Below, piece by piece: positions 44,905 to 56,300 of a stretch of DNA of 64,000 bases. The DNA comes from Podospora bellae-mahoneyi. Its lineage: Eukaryota > Ascomycota > Sordariomycetes > Sordariales > Podosporaceae. The position numbers were made by a program, and so were the translations under genes. The DNA lies in NCBI RefSeq assembly GCF_035222275.1, contig NW_026946359.1, forward strand, positions 496,001 to 560,000, given 5' to 3'. The first letter of the stretch is position 1, and the number at the start of each line of letters is the position of its first letter. The notes under the pieces were generated by a model that was not told the origin of the DNA, ran no database searches, and saw only the letters and a program-made list of their open reading frames with translations.

Positions 44905-45561
44905 ATGAGTCGGTTCTCGACGCCCCGCCTCATGGCACAGGGCATGCTTCGGACCTTGACCAAACCTCGACACCCAGCTCCCAGCGCGCCGCAATGGGCT
45001 CGCCTCTTCTCCCAGTCGCCCATTGTACGGGCTGATAACCCTTCTTCCCCAGCATCACAGTCGGACGCCATGATGACCCTTACGAGGAACTTCATGGAGA
45101 ACGTTGCCGATCCCTCCAAAGCCAACAGCAGCAGCGGAGACCTGACACAGGATTTCAATCTGGATCCTTTGGAGGAGGATACCGAGCTGGAGCCATATCA
45201 CTTCCACATTTACTCGCACAAGCACAACACACACGTCACTCTCACAAAGCCCAACCGGGACGCCCTCATCTCGCTATCTTGCGGCAACCTCGGTTTCAAG
45301 CATGCCGGACGCAAGCACTACGATTCGGCGTACCAGCTGGGAGCATATGTGATCGACAAGATGAACCAGAAGGGTTTGACGAAGAAGATTCACAAGTTGG
45401 AGGTTATCCTGCGCGGTTTTGGGTCCGGGAGAGAGGCGGTCGTCAAGGTCCTGATGGGCAACGAAGGCAAGGGGTTGAGGGATAAGATTGTCAAGGTGTC
45501 GGATTCGACAAGAATCAAGTTCGGTGGTACCAGAAGCAAAAAACCAAGGAGATTGGGTTAA
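44905..45561 (+). CDS. Mitochondrial small-subunit ribosomal protein uS11m
   Basis: Single exon, 218 residues. A mitochondrial presequence (MSRFSTPRLMAQGMLRTLTK, basic) and a linker precede a bacterial S11-like domain: HFHIYSHKHNTHVTLTKP, ISLSCGNLGFKHAGRKHYDS, AYQLGAYVIDKMNQKGL, LEVILRGFGSGREAVVKVL and the basic end IKFGGTRSKKPRRLG. Bacterial S11 binds 16S rRNA in the platform of the 30S subunit; the yeast mitochondrial counterpart is Mrps18. It lies head-to-head with TIM44 and upstream of BCS1, both also mitochondrial. Assignment is firm. Confidence 0.95.
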   Translation: MSRFSTPRLMAQGMLRTLTKPRHPAPSAPQWARLFSQSPIVRADNPSSPASQSDAMMTLTRNFMENVADPSKANSSSGDLTQDFNLDPLEEDTELEPYHFHIYSHKHNTHVTLTKPNRDALISLSCGNLGFKHAGRKHYDSAYQLGAYVIDKMNQKGLTKKIHKLEVILRGFGSGREAVVKVLMGNEGKGLRDKIVKVSDSTRIKFGGTRSKKPRRLG

Positions 45562-45961
45562 AGGGTTAATAGAAAACTGGGGGGTTGGGAATATCGAAAC
45601 CTGGGGCAGATCCATATCCTGTGTATATGTTGTAAATTATCATGTTCTTTCCGGGGACTCCTGGGAGGCTTTTCTCCTTTGTTCAAAAGTGTTTACCCAT
45701 ATTGGACCATGGGAACAGGCCCTAAGTGATATATCCCTCTGGTGGTCTTGTGTTCATCCTATGTTGAAGCAACGAATGTCGTTCTGAGGTCTTGGGTCCA
45801 GCGGAATGGATACCGAAGCGCCGGCTTGCAACGGCGTGGACCCACTTAAAATTCAAGTTCTCCCAGCCCTGTCAATTCAACTTTCAGCCTTCTGTCCCGC
45901 AAGTGGCCTTGCAACCCACCAGATCCATCCCCGACATCACCGCGCAATGTAGCCGTCCACC
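45562..45961. other. Intergenic region uS11m-BCS1
   Basis: 400 bp with the uS11m 3' UTR and the BCS1 promoter. I see no additional feature. Confidence 0.6.
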
Positions 45962-47488
45962 ATGCCGGTGCCCAATTCCCAAATGCCGCCCGCGGCGGGC
46001 CTGCCGTTCCCGCCATCACCGCAGTCAGCACAATCACCACCCTATAGCCCGTCAGCCCCGCCATCAACGAGCCCCTCCACCGCGGCGGCCCCCTCCTTCC
46101 TCCCCCTCGACCAGCTCTTCACCAACCCCGTCTTCGCCGGCGGTCTCGGCCTCGCCTCCCTAGGCGCAGCCGCCGCCTTTGGCCGCCGCGCCCTGATCCA
46201 AGGCACCGCCCTCCTCCGACGCCAGCTCCTCGTCAACATCGAGATCTCCAAGCGCGACCCCTCCTACTCCTGGGTCCTGGCCTGGCTGGCCCAACCGAGA
46301 GACAACTCGGGCTTCATCGCCCAGCGCCTCACCCGGCTCCGGTCACTGTCTGTAACAACAACAACCAAATCCCTCTCCAAAGTCGCCGGCGAAGAAGGCA
46401 ACGGCCGCACCCACGCCGATTTCCGCGTCCAGCCAGGGTTCGGGCACCACATCGTCCGCCACAAGCCAGGGGTGTACATCGCCGTCAACCGCGAGAAAGC
46501 CTCCACCGCCACCACCGCGACGGGCGAGCCCCACGAGACGTTGACGCTTACCCTCCTCTGGATGCACCGCCATGTCCTGGCCGAGGTCTTCACCCAGGCT
46601 CACGAGCTGGCGCAGTCTTTCCAGCAGGGCAAGACAGTTGTCTACACGGCCCGCAACATGCAGTGGACCGTGCTTGGGAAGCCAAGACTCAAACGCCCTC
46701 TCGGGAGCGTCATTCTCGACGAGGGGGTGAAGGAAAGCTTGGTGGCGGATGTGAAGGAGTTTATGGCTGCTCAGGAGTGGTACACGGAGCGGGGTGTCCC
46801 CTATCGGCGCGGATATCTGCTTTATGGCCCGCCGGGGACGGGCAAGACGAGTTTTATCCAGGCGCTGGCGGGAGAGCTGGATTACTCGGTTGCCATGATT
46901 AATTTGTCCGAGATGGGCATGACGGATGATTTGCTGGCGCAGCTGTTGACGCAGTTGCCCGAGAAGAGTATCTTGTTGTTGGAGGATGTGGATGCTGCGT
47001 TGGTGAATAGGCGGCAGAGGGATCCGGATGGGTATTCTGGGAGGAGTGTTACTGCTTCTGGGTTGTTGAACGCTCTGGACGGCTTGGCGGCGGGGGAGGA
47101 TAGGATAGCGTTTTTAACTACGAACCACATTGACAAGCTTGATCCGGCGCTGATCAGACCGGGGAGAGTGGACATGATGGTGAGGATTGGGGAGGCGTCG
47201 CGGTATCAGGCCGGTCAAATGTGGGATAGGTACTATGGGGATGTTGACACTGACCACAAGGGCAGGGAAAGGTTCTTGGCGAGATTGGATGGGTTGGGGC
47301 TGTTTGGTGGCGACCAGAAAGATCCTGCTATTCCTAAAAGACACACGTCTACGGCGGCCATTCAGGGATTGTTCCAGTTCCACAAGGGGGACATGGAAGG
47401 GGCGATCAAGATGGCTGAGCACTTGATCCCGAGGACATATGAGCCTGAGCCTCCTACTGTGGAGGGGTCGATTAAATCTCCTGCCTGA
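45962..47488 (+). CDS. BCS1: Mitochondrial AAA chaperone BCS1
   Basis: Single exon, 508 residues. Bcs1 is an inner-membrane AAA ATPase that translocates the folded Rieske iron-sulfur protein and inserts it into complex III. A Pro/Ser-rich N-terminus (1 to about 45) precedes the single membrane helix (FAGGLGLASLGAAAAFGRRA), whose flanking Arg residues act as the internal targeting signal. The BCS1-specific domain follows (ISKRDPSYSWVLAWLAQ, DFRVQPGFGHHIV), then the AAA module with Walker A YGPPGTGKTSF, Walker B ILLLEDVDAA, sensor FLTTNHIDKLDPALIRPGR and the arginine-finger region. The N-terminal extension of about 40 low-complexity residues is longer than in yeast. It lies 1.6 kb from QCR9, a complex III subunit. 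Confidence 0.96.
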   Translation: MPVPNSQMPPAAGLPFPPSPQSAQSPPYSPSAPPSTSPSTAAAPSFLPLDQLFTNPVFAGGLGLASLGAAAAFGRRALIQGTALLRRQLLVNIEISKRDPSYSWVLAWLAQPRDNSGFIAQRLTRLRSLSVTTTTKSLSKVAGEEGNGRTHADFRVQPGFGHHIVRHKPGVYIAVNREKASTATTATGEPHETLTLTLLWMHRHVLAEVFTQAHELAQSFQQGKTVVYTARNMQWTVLGKPRLKRPLGSVILDEGVKESLVADVKEFMAAQEWYTERGVPYRRGYLLYGPPGTGKTSFIQALAGELDYSVAMINLSEMGMTDDLLAQLLTQLPEKSILLLEDVDAALVNRRQRDPDGYSGRSVTASGLLNALDGLAAGEDRIAFLTTNHIDKLDPALIRPGRVDMMVRIGEASRYQAGQMWDRYYGDVDTDHKGRERFLARLDGLGLFGGDQKDPAIPKRHTSTAAIQGLFQFHKGDMEGAIKMAEHLIPRTYEPEPPTVEGSIKSPA

Positions 47489-47954
47489 GAAGCAGGCAAA
47501 GGTTTTTGTATATCAATGTACATTATGTAAGACTGTATAGACCGTTGATACCCCAGCTTTTATCCAAAATTGCTTGATGCTAGCCCCTCCATATCTTTAC
47601 TTCGGCTTGGCCTGCTCCTTTGATTATGGGAACTTCATCGTAAGGTTGAGTAGCCCCTAAAAGCTCATGCCACTCCTCTATATGTCCTCCCAACTGACTT
47701 GTTGTCAAGTCGCTCGAGGCGTAGATATGTGCCAGAATAATAAATATGACACACGATCACATACAACTGTGATCCTTTGCATCTCAGGTCTTCCAACTGG
47801 CCGAATTGGATTCCACGTCCTGGTTCAAGTGATTCGTTGCCAACTGGCCGAGTTTGCTGATGTGATATGTCGGCCGGGCCTACAAAAGCTAGTCGTAATC
47901 CAACACTGAGCCGGATATGAGTTTCTGATAACCGTAGTCCCAGTGGTAGGGGTG
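47489..47954. other. Convergent intergenic region BCS1-PYM
   Basis: 466 bp holding two facing 3' UTRs. No other feature seen. Confidence 0.6.
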
Positions 47955-48566
47955 TCAGTCGTCGGCGGTCTTGTCCTTGGTGGGATCAGCCTCCTTGTTC
48001 TTGGGCTCTCCTTCAGAGTCAAAGCCCAAAGCATCAAGCTCGCGAATAAGCTCGTTAATCTTGAGGACCTTCGCCAATTGCTCAGGCAAGAGAGCAGCAC
48101 CTTCCTCCTGCTTCTCTTGAAGACTCTTCACCTGCCTGAGCTTCTTCTTGAGGTTGCGAGCCTTCTTCGCCTTCTCCACCTCGGAGTCGAGCTCTTCCAC
48201 TACAGGCTCGGGGGCCTTCTCGGGGGCCTTCTCGGGGGCCTTCGCCGAAGCACCGGCAGCCGCCGCAGCTTGAGCCTTGTTGCGGGCCGCCTCACGTCGC
48301 TTAGCGTTCTTATTCGCAGAGGCGGACGCAGCAGGCTTTGGTTCGTCCTTCAGGCCTTCTGAGCCGGGAGGGGGTCCCTTGCCGCGCGTGCGAAAGCTCT
48401 CGGCGGCGGGGTTCTTGTAGACTTCGATATCCTCGGGAGGGCGGTAGCCGGGGCGGATCTTGATTGCTTTTCTTGTGCTACCATCGGCACGGACAGACTC
48501 GGGGATGTGGCGCTCGCCGCTGGCCTCGTCGGTCACGATACCAGATTTGGTGGGTTGGGATGGCAT
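47955..48566 (-). CDS. PYM: Partner of Y14 and Mago (PYM), exon-junction complex disassembly factor
   Basis: Single exon, 203 residues from the ATG at 48566; the frame runs further upstream only from a TTG. The N-terminal Mago-Y14 binding domain is clear: SGIVTDEASGERHIPESVR, STRKAIKIRPGYRPPED and VYKNPAAESFRTRGKG. The remainder is a charged Lys/Glu/Ala region with a KAPE triple repeat and a coiled coil (KARNLKKKLRQVKSLQEKQ, LLPEQLAKVLKINELIRELD) near the end. In animals PYM strips exon-junction complexes from mRNA at the ribosome. Its presence suggests a working exon-junction complex, in keeping with the intron-rich genes here. Confidence 0.92.
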   Translation of the reverse strand: MPSQPTKSGIVTDEASGERHIPESVRADGSTRKAIKIRPGYRPPEDIEVYKNPAAESFRTRGKGPPPGSEGLKDEPKPAASASANKNAKRREAARNKAQAAAAAGASAKAPEKAPEKAPEPVVEELDSEVEKAKKARNLKKKLRQVKSLQEKQEEGAALLPEQLAKVLKINELIRELDALGFDSEGEPKNKEADPTKDKTADD

Positions 48567-49066
48567 GGTTGTGGAGGTGGGGTTTGATCTGATGAAGCTG
48601 ATGGGCGACAATGTGATGGAAGAAACAGAAACGGCCGGATCCAGTTCACTCAAAATAAGTCTCGGCGGGAAAAAGGTTGACGAGGCCCGTCACCTGCTGC
48701 ACACCGGCGTGGTAGTACCGTTGCATGAGTTGCGAGAAAAGGTCGAGTTGTCAGATGTGGATGAAAGACGCCATGTTGCTCTCTGCGCTCTCTGCTCCAG
48801 CAATAAATGTTTGGCGGGGTTCAGTCCCCGCCAAGCTTTCTGCCCTGTCAAGCCTGGGAAGACAGCTTTGGCCAATCAGAAGGCAGCCGGATAGTTCCGT
48901 GCGGTGTTTCCGGCTTCCATTCAGTGGTCAGTCAGTTTTGCTTGCTCAATCGCATCGAAACACCCGGCCTTGACCAGCTTCGCGCTCTCGCATCCACCTT
49001 CCCGACGTCAACCCCGGAACCCGAGTCTTTCAATTGACCCAGGTAGTCACCTCGAGAACCGACAAA
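48567..49066. promoter_or_regulatory. Shared divergent promoter region, PYM / QCR9
   Basis: 500 bp between head-to-head start codons. No specific factor site can be supported. The call rests on gene arrangement. Confidence 0.5.
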
Positions 49067-49520
49067 ATGGTGAGAGCTGCCCCCGTACCAAGAGAAATGA
49101 ATACTCAGTGCTGACCATGTGCGCGATGCTCCCAGTCTGCCATTTACAAGCAAGTCCTGCCCTACCTGTCCGGGAGAGAGAGACACGCCGGAGCCGACGA
49201 CCACCGATACTAACCCAGCTATAGCGCCATCTTCCGCAACAACGCCACCATGCTTGGTGCCGTCTTTGCCGGTGCCTTTGCGTTCAACATGTATGCCGCC
49301 GATTAGACAAGAACGCCTACCCGCGCAAAGAACAACCATGCTGAACATGTCAACAGGGGCTACGACACTGTCATGAACAAGGTCTGGGACCACCACAACC
49401 GGGGGGTACGTCGACATGCCACACTATTCAGAATGAGGGAAGGGAAATGCTGACTGAGAGGAACAGCGCCAATGGAAGGACATCCGCCACAAGTACGTCG
49501 AGTCCGAGGATGACGAGTAA
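49067..49520 (+). CDS. QCR9: Ubiquinol-cytochrome c reductase subunit 9 (complex III), five-exon mini gene
   Basis: Not visible as one open frame; assembled by eye from five exons: 49067-49069, 49136-49149, 49225-49290, 49357-49405 and 49467-49520. They join into 186 nt, 61 residues. The order reads SAIYNAIFRNNATML, then the membrane helix GAVFAGAFAFNMG, YDTVMNKVWDHHNRG and the hallmark RQWKDIRHKY, ending in acidic residues. This matches the small Qcr9/UQCR10 subunit, a single-helix protein at the Rieske-cytochrome c1 side of complex III in the inner membrane. Exon 1 holds only the start codon. Intron 2 (49150-49224) begins GCAAGT instead of GT and has a perfect TACTAAC branch site; a GT alternative does not restore the frame. 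Introns are 66, 75, 66 and 61 nt. Every junction gives family-like sequence, so I trust the model. Confidence 0.88.
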
Positions 49521-50357
49521 AGGATGGCAGACGAAGGAAACCACACACACCACCGCATGGACCCAAACGAGGAGCGGTTAGTCGAGGCAGGAAAATGAGG
49601 AGGGGCCCCGACCTTGTATATTTCTAGACCGGAGACGGCTGTAGAGGAACCTGGAATAGAACATTGCTTGGCGATTGCAATGGTGCATCATCTCTGAAAG
49701 CTGGCTCTGGCAGGTCACGGTGATTAGGGGAGGTAGTGCGATGAACTCGGGAGCTTCAGGGATTAGGTATGACTTAATAGTTGTGCCATGTATGAGATAA
49801 TGCTCCGTCCAAACATATCTCTAAGTACCTAATCATGCTTCGGTGGAACGGATCTCTCTGTGATACCCAGTGGGTGATACGATAATCCACTTTTGGTAAT
49901 GCTCAAGCTTTTAAAGTCTTTAAAAACCTTGGAGCATCACTAGAACACTCTTTTAAGAATCCAAGAGCCCAACTAAGCCGCTTACACCAACAACCAAATT
50001 CCTTTTTGATAGTAGTGCATGCAAACACTGCACCCAAGCGCCGAGACAGCTGAACCGCCTGGACCTTGGAAATTGGTGACGCCCCAGCACGCCACCCCTG
50101 ACCGACTTTGATCTACCACGTTTGGAACCCCACGATTTCCCCTCCATTCACTTATTGGGAGCAGCCCTCTATCAACCACCACCGATAAGACAACAAACCA
50201 CCGTTAGTTGTTGGCCCCATTTCGAGATTCAGCAACGGCGCAAAACACACCAGTACACGTCTATACAATCAATCCACCTCTTTTACTCGATGCCCACCAC
50301 CGTATCCGACCTGAAATAAGAGTTGACGTCACAAACGCAAAAGGCGGCTCACCGATC
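49521..50357. other. Intergenic region QCR9-UBR1
   Basis: About 0.84 kb with the QCR9 3' UTR and the UBR1 promoter and leader. The UBR1 frame is open from about 50205 but without an ATG before 50358. No other feature seen. Confidence 0.55.
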
Positions 50358-53300
50358 ATGGCCGACATGATATCGACGCAAGAGCAGCAGCTCTGCCAGG
50401 TGCTGCGAAACTTGCCCTACCGCCACCGGTGTCGATACTCTGAGGATGCCGCCCGAGATCTGCTCAAGGACCTTTTCTGGTCCATGGCTGGCGGTCGGGA
50501 CGACTACATGGAGCTTTTCTTCCCCACCGGTGGCCCAACCCGACCTGATGGGACCCTCAAGATGCGAGACGCCCAGGGCGCCATCGAAGGCGCAGAGTAC
50601 ACCGAGGCTGCGCGCGGCAAGGCTTGCGGACACATTTTCAAACAGGGCGAGGCCTCGTACGCATGCCGGACATGCAGCGCTGACGATACCTGCTGCCTCT
50701 GCAGCAAATGCTTCGATGCGACGGACCATACGGGGCACATGGTTAGGATCAACATCTCGCCTGGAAACAGTGGGTGTTGTGACTGTGGAGATGCAGAGGC
50801 GTGGAAGAGGCCCGTGTTTTGCACGATACACTCGGTGTGGGAGGGGGAGGATAAGGGGAAGGGGAAAGCAAACACTGGAGTGCCGGAGGACCTCCTCGCC
50901 AGCATCCGAATGACGATCGGCCGCGTCTTTGACTACATGTGCGATGTCATCTCGTGCTCCCCTGAGCAGCTCCGGCAAACAAAGACGGTCGAGTCGATCG
51001 AGAGAGACGAGGTAAACTCTAGATTATCCTCAACATACTGTGGCGGGGACACAACGAGGCCAGAAGAATGGTGTGTACTTCTTTGGAACGACGAAAAGCA
51101 TACGGTTACAGACGTTCAAGATCAGGTGGCGAGAGCATGCGGGACGACGCTGGCAACCGGCCTCGCAAAGGCCTACGAGACGGACGGCATCGGTAGAAGT
51201 CTGTTGATGTACGACCAAAGTATCGAAAAACTCATAGAAGTTGCCGAGGTTTTGGAAAGGATCAGGGTCACTGTCACAATTCGCTCAGCTCGAGACACGT
51301 TCCGAGAACAGATGGTCAGCACGATGGTGGATTGGCTAAGAGACATCTCGGGATGCAGCGTCGGCAACGACCACAACATTCTTAGGCAAGTTGTTTGTGA
51401 GGAGATGCTCAAACCATGGCGCCGAGGAAGTCGAGCTACACACGCCAATGTTGGACAGGACGGTATGGATGACGAGGAGATGACTGAACGCCAATACTTT
51501 GAGGAGGACGAGTTCTATGCCCAGCAAATAAGAATCATGGTGCAAGCTCGAGCTGCCGCCCGTGTGGGAGAGCCCATAGACGATTCTGATGATGATGACG
51601 ACGGAATTGATATTGACGAGGAGGAATTTGAGCACGCCCTTGGGAGTGATATGGAAGAGAACGGGGATGACGACGGCGATGTCATGATGATCGATACCAG
51701 GACAGAGGGCGGCGATATTCCCATGCAAGACTGGCGTCAAGACAACGCTTTGGAAGATGATGAAGCTACAGTTGCTGGCTATCCGCCACCACCGCCACCG
51801 CCTCCTCCAGTTCCAGCTCCCAGACGAACTGCTCGAGAAAGGGAGCTCACTCCTTCGGATTCTGATACCGCAGAGCCGCTTATTGCTCCTACGGTGTCTT
51901 TCAAGCCCCGTCTCGACATACCCAAGACACCCGGCAACAACAAGACCGGAGAGTCAGCCCCAGCACCCGGTTCATACTGGCTTGCCACTCCCACAGGCTA
52001 TGTGGAAGAAGAAGGAATCCCGGTTGCCGAGGACCTGTTTGAGAGGGTGCGGCTGGACTGGATGATTCTGTTCGACCTCAGGATGTGGAAGAAGGTTCGG
52101 AATGACCTGCGATCCTTGTACATCTCGACTGTGGTCACAATTCCCGAGTTTAAGCGCATCCTGGGTCTCCGGTTCGCCGGACTCTACACCACGCTTGCGC
52201 AGTTGTATCTCATCGGCGACCGCGAGCCGGACCATTCCATAATCAACATATCCTTACAAATGCTGACCACCCCATCCATCACGGCCGAGGTCGTGGAGCG
52301 TGGCAACTTCTTGACAAACTTGATGGCCATCTTATACACCTTCCTGACGACTCGGCAAGTCGGGCACCCCTGGGATGTGGACTCCAGCGCTGTCTTGGCA
52401 TTCGACACTGGCTCCGTCACCAACCGCAGAATGTATCATTTCTTCCTTGATCTCAAGTATCTCTTTGGCTCCCCCAACGTCCAAGAGCGCCTTCGGACAG
52501 AGGAGCGGTACATGATGCAGTTCTTGGACCTCGTCAAACTGCACCAAGGCATCTGTCCTAACGTCAGGGCGGTGGGTGAGCACGTCGAATACGAGACGGA
52601 CAGCTGGATCAGCGCTTCGCTGGTCACTCGTGAAATCAACAGGCTATGCCGGCAGTTTGCCGAGTCTTTCCGGAATGTCAGTGAGCAGGAGTTTGTCCAC
52701 GTGGAGAAAGCTATTCGCCTCGCGGCTAAGTCGGTCATTGTCAACTCCATTGGAGCTGAACGCAGCCGGTTCAGCGGATCGGAGATCAAGGATGAAATTC
52801 GGTTCAAGACACTCAGCGACTTTGAGTTTGACCCGACACACAACGAGATCGAGGTGGTCAAGTTTGTTGTTGAGGAGCAGCCGATAAGTTTCCACCATGC
52901 GCTTCACTACACTCTGTCTTGGTTGATCGAATGTGGCAAGGCTATGCCGGTAGAACAGCTCAGGGCACTCTTGACTTTCACCACGCAGGAGCTTACTATG
53001 AAGCCTCGCTCCATGGGCAAGAAGGTGTGGCCAAAGCGAGAGTTTACTCCCGAGGACTACCTCATGGCTGCCTTTGACTACCCGCTACGGGTGTGCGCGT
53101 GGCTTGCTCAGATGAAGGCGGGCATGTGGGTCAGGAACGGGTTGAGCTTGCGTCACCAAGCTGGAACATACCGCGGTGTTGGTCAGAGAGATGTGTCCCA
53201 CCACCGCGATATCTTCTTGTTGCAGACGGCCTTGGTGGTTTGTGATCCCAGCCGCGTGCTGGCGTCTATCATCGATCGGTTCGGCATGGAGAAGTGGGTC

Positions 53301-56300
53301 AAGGGCATCTTTGAACAAAAGACCAAGAGTCAAGACGATGGTCAGCATCTGGATGTCGTGGAGGACATGATCCATCTTCTCATCGTTCTGCTCAGCGACA
53401 AGACGTCTCTGGTCCGCAATGATGAAGAGAAGAACCCTCAAATCGCTTCCATGCGTCGGGATCTGACTCACGTTCTGTGCTTCAAGCCGCTCTCATTCTC
53501 GGATATTTGCGCAAAGCTTCCTGATAAGTTCCAGGAGCAAGAAGACTTCCACCGGATACTGGATGAGATGGCCACCTTCAAATCTCCCGAGGGGCTGACT
53601 GACGTTGGACTCTTTGAACTCAAACCACAGCATGTCGAAGAGGTTGATCCATACATCGCCCACTACAACAAGAACCAACGAGAGGAGGCGGAGATGGCCT
53701 GGCGCAAGTGGATTGCCAAGAAGACTGGCAAGCCCATTGAAGATGTTGTCTACGAACCCAAGCCTCGCCCTGTCACGTCGGGTGTGTTTGCCGGACTGGG
53801 CAAATTCACCAGCACCGGGATGTTTGCGCAGATTGTCTACTACTCGCTGCTGTATGCTCTCACTTACTCGAAATTAACACCAGGAGTTCCTGCCACTCGA
53901 GTGGAATCCTTCTTGCAGGTTCTTCTGCACCTCGTCCTGATTGCCATCGCCGAGGACAATGTCACGGATGACGAGCAGGAGCCAGAGCAGCCTTCGTTTA
54001 TCAGCATTGCCCTGAATCAGCAAGCTCGCCATTTCGTTCCCGAGGCACCACAGTCAAAGACAATTGTGTCTCTCCTGAACATGATGTCGTCCAAGGAGGA
54101 GTACAAGGGATGTCATCTGAAGATCGAGTTGGTGCTCCGGAGGATGCGCCAAAAGCGCCCACGGGGCTTTGAATTTGCCTGTGACCGTCTCGGTCTGTCG
54201 CTGGACCGCATGAACACATCGTCGCCTGCAGCCGCGTCAGCTGACGAGGAGCGGGAGCGCAAGAAGAAGGCGGCGCTGGACCGACAGCGTCGAGTCATGG
54301 CGCAATTTCAGGCTCAGCAGAAGAGCTTCATGGAGAACCAGCAGGATATTGACTGGGGAGAGGTGGATGAGCTCGAGGAAGATGAGCATCTTCCGCCGGC
54401 TCAGGAGCATCGCAAGTTCTGGAAATACCCAGCAGGAACTTGCATCTTGTGCCAGGAAGAGACGGATGACCGGCGGTTGTATGGCACCTTTGCGTATTTC
54501 ACACAGAGCAACATCCTGAGGCAGACTGATCTCCAGGATCCTGACTTTGTGAGGGAGGCTTTCAACACGCCTGACAACCTTGATCGGTCAGTGGAGGATA
54601 TTCGTCCGTTTGGTGTTGCCGGTGAGAACAGACACAAGGTTCAAAAGGTGGATCAGCACGGCGAGGTCTTTGAGGCAGAGCGGCAGTGCATTGGGAAGGG
54701 GTTCCCACCGAATCTGTCCCGGCCTGGTCCGGTAGCTATTGGTTGTGGCCACATTATGCACTATGGCTGTTTCGAGGCCTACTATGATTCCATCATTCGT
54801 CGACATAGTCAGCAGATTGCACGGCACCCACCTGAAGACACCAACAGGTTGGAATTTGTGTGTCCTTTGTGCAAGGCTCTCGGCAACGCGTTTCTTCCTA
54901 TAATTTGGAAGGGACAGGAAGAGTCGTATCCTGGTCCGTTGGTGCCCGAGAAGTCCTTTTCTGATTTCCTTAACGAGCAACTGCACTCGGCGTACTATTC
55001 GCTCGGGGCTGCTCGGCCTCCTGATGGTGTCCAAGACGCGTTTGCAGCGTACACACAGACGTACATGGTCACCAATTTGGCAGAGAAATCGGCGCAGCTG
55101 TTGGACGATGCCTGGGTTCATGTGGGTGCTTCGTCGTTACCGACGGCAAGCCCTTATAGCGAGACGTTCAGTATCGTTTCTGCCCCAGAGACCAGTGGTA
55201 GTCGAGGTGCCACCCCTGAGGCCCACAGCAGCATGCGAGAGTTGGTCAACGTCTACCGTCGGCTTAGAGACAGCCTGAAGAAGAACGGTCTTCGCTCGCG
55301 CCACCAGGACAATCTTCCCGAGGCCGATAGTGCTGAGCTCTTTTCTAGTGATGTGCTCGCACGCTCGGTAGGGTTCTCAATTTCTGCCGTGGAAATTCAA
55401 CAGCGTGGAGTTGAGGCCGAGTACGGTCAGACGTTTTTGGAAAGAATCCCGGAGCAGGTCCTCACTCAGCTGCGTATCCTCAGCGAGACGGTCACCTCGT
55501 TTATCGCCGTCGGTGGCTTGAAGGAGAATGGAGAAAACCGCATCGACACCGAGTACCGTGCCGACAGTGAACGCCAGCACTGCCAACTCTTCATCAGACA
55601 GTACACCGACCAAGAAACGGAGCACACACGCACCCCCTTGGCGGATTATCCCGCACTCCTCAGACAAGACCTCTTCGTCTTTCTTTGTGAAAGCGTCTTT
55701 GGCGTAGCCCACGCGCAGCACTTTGAAATCGCCCACCTCGTCCGCTTGTGTTACCTGGCCGAGATTGTCAAGGTGACGTACCAAATGGCGCGCAACATGC
55801 CCTTTTACCAGTGGTTCCAGCACATCACGCGCAGCAAGCAGACCATGTCCCCCTCCCTGGCGAGGTTTGTCGAATTCTGCGACCTCATCTTCCACTTTGA
55901 CGTCGCGGCTGAGGCGCAAGGGGGTTTGTCCAGGGAAGACTTCACCAACGGGGGGTTCTCCCAGGAGGGTTTGGACACCCTGGAGGGCATGTACACGTTT
56001 GTCAAGAAGTACGCCTTGACATTTTTGAGAAAGTGCGTTCTGCTGCTGCACGTCAAATTTGGAGTTGATTTCAACTCGAGGGTCTCGCCCCAGCCGGAAC
56101 TGTCGGAGCTGGAGAGACTGACTGAAATGCTCCGCCTGCCTAGCTTTGACGAGATGCTCAGCGCTTGTAGTGCTGAAGACGGGCCGGCAAGCGGGTGGCC
56201 GGTTCCGGCGACGAAGTACTTGGTTGAGGGGTGGATCAAGCACAGTGTTGTTGCGCCCAACTCGGAGGACGAGGAAGGGCTGTCGACGGCGGCGCTGGTG

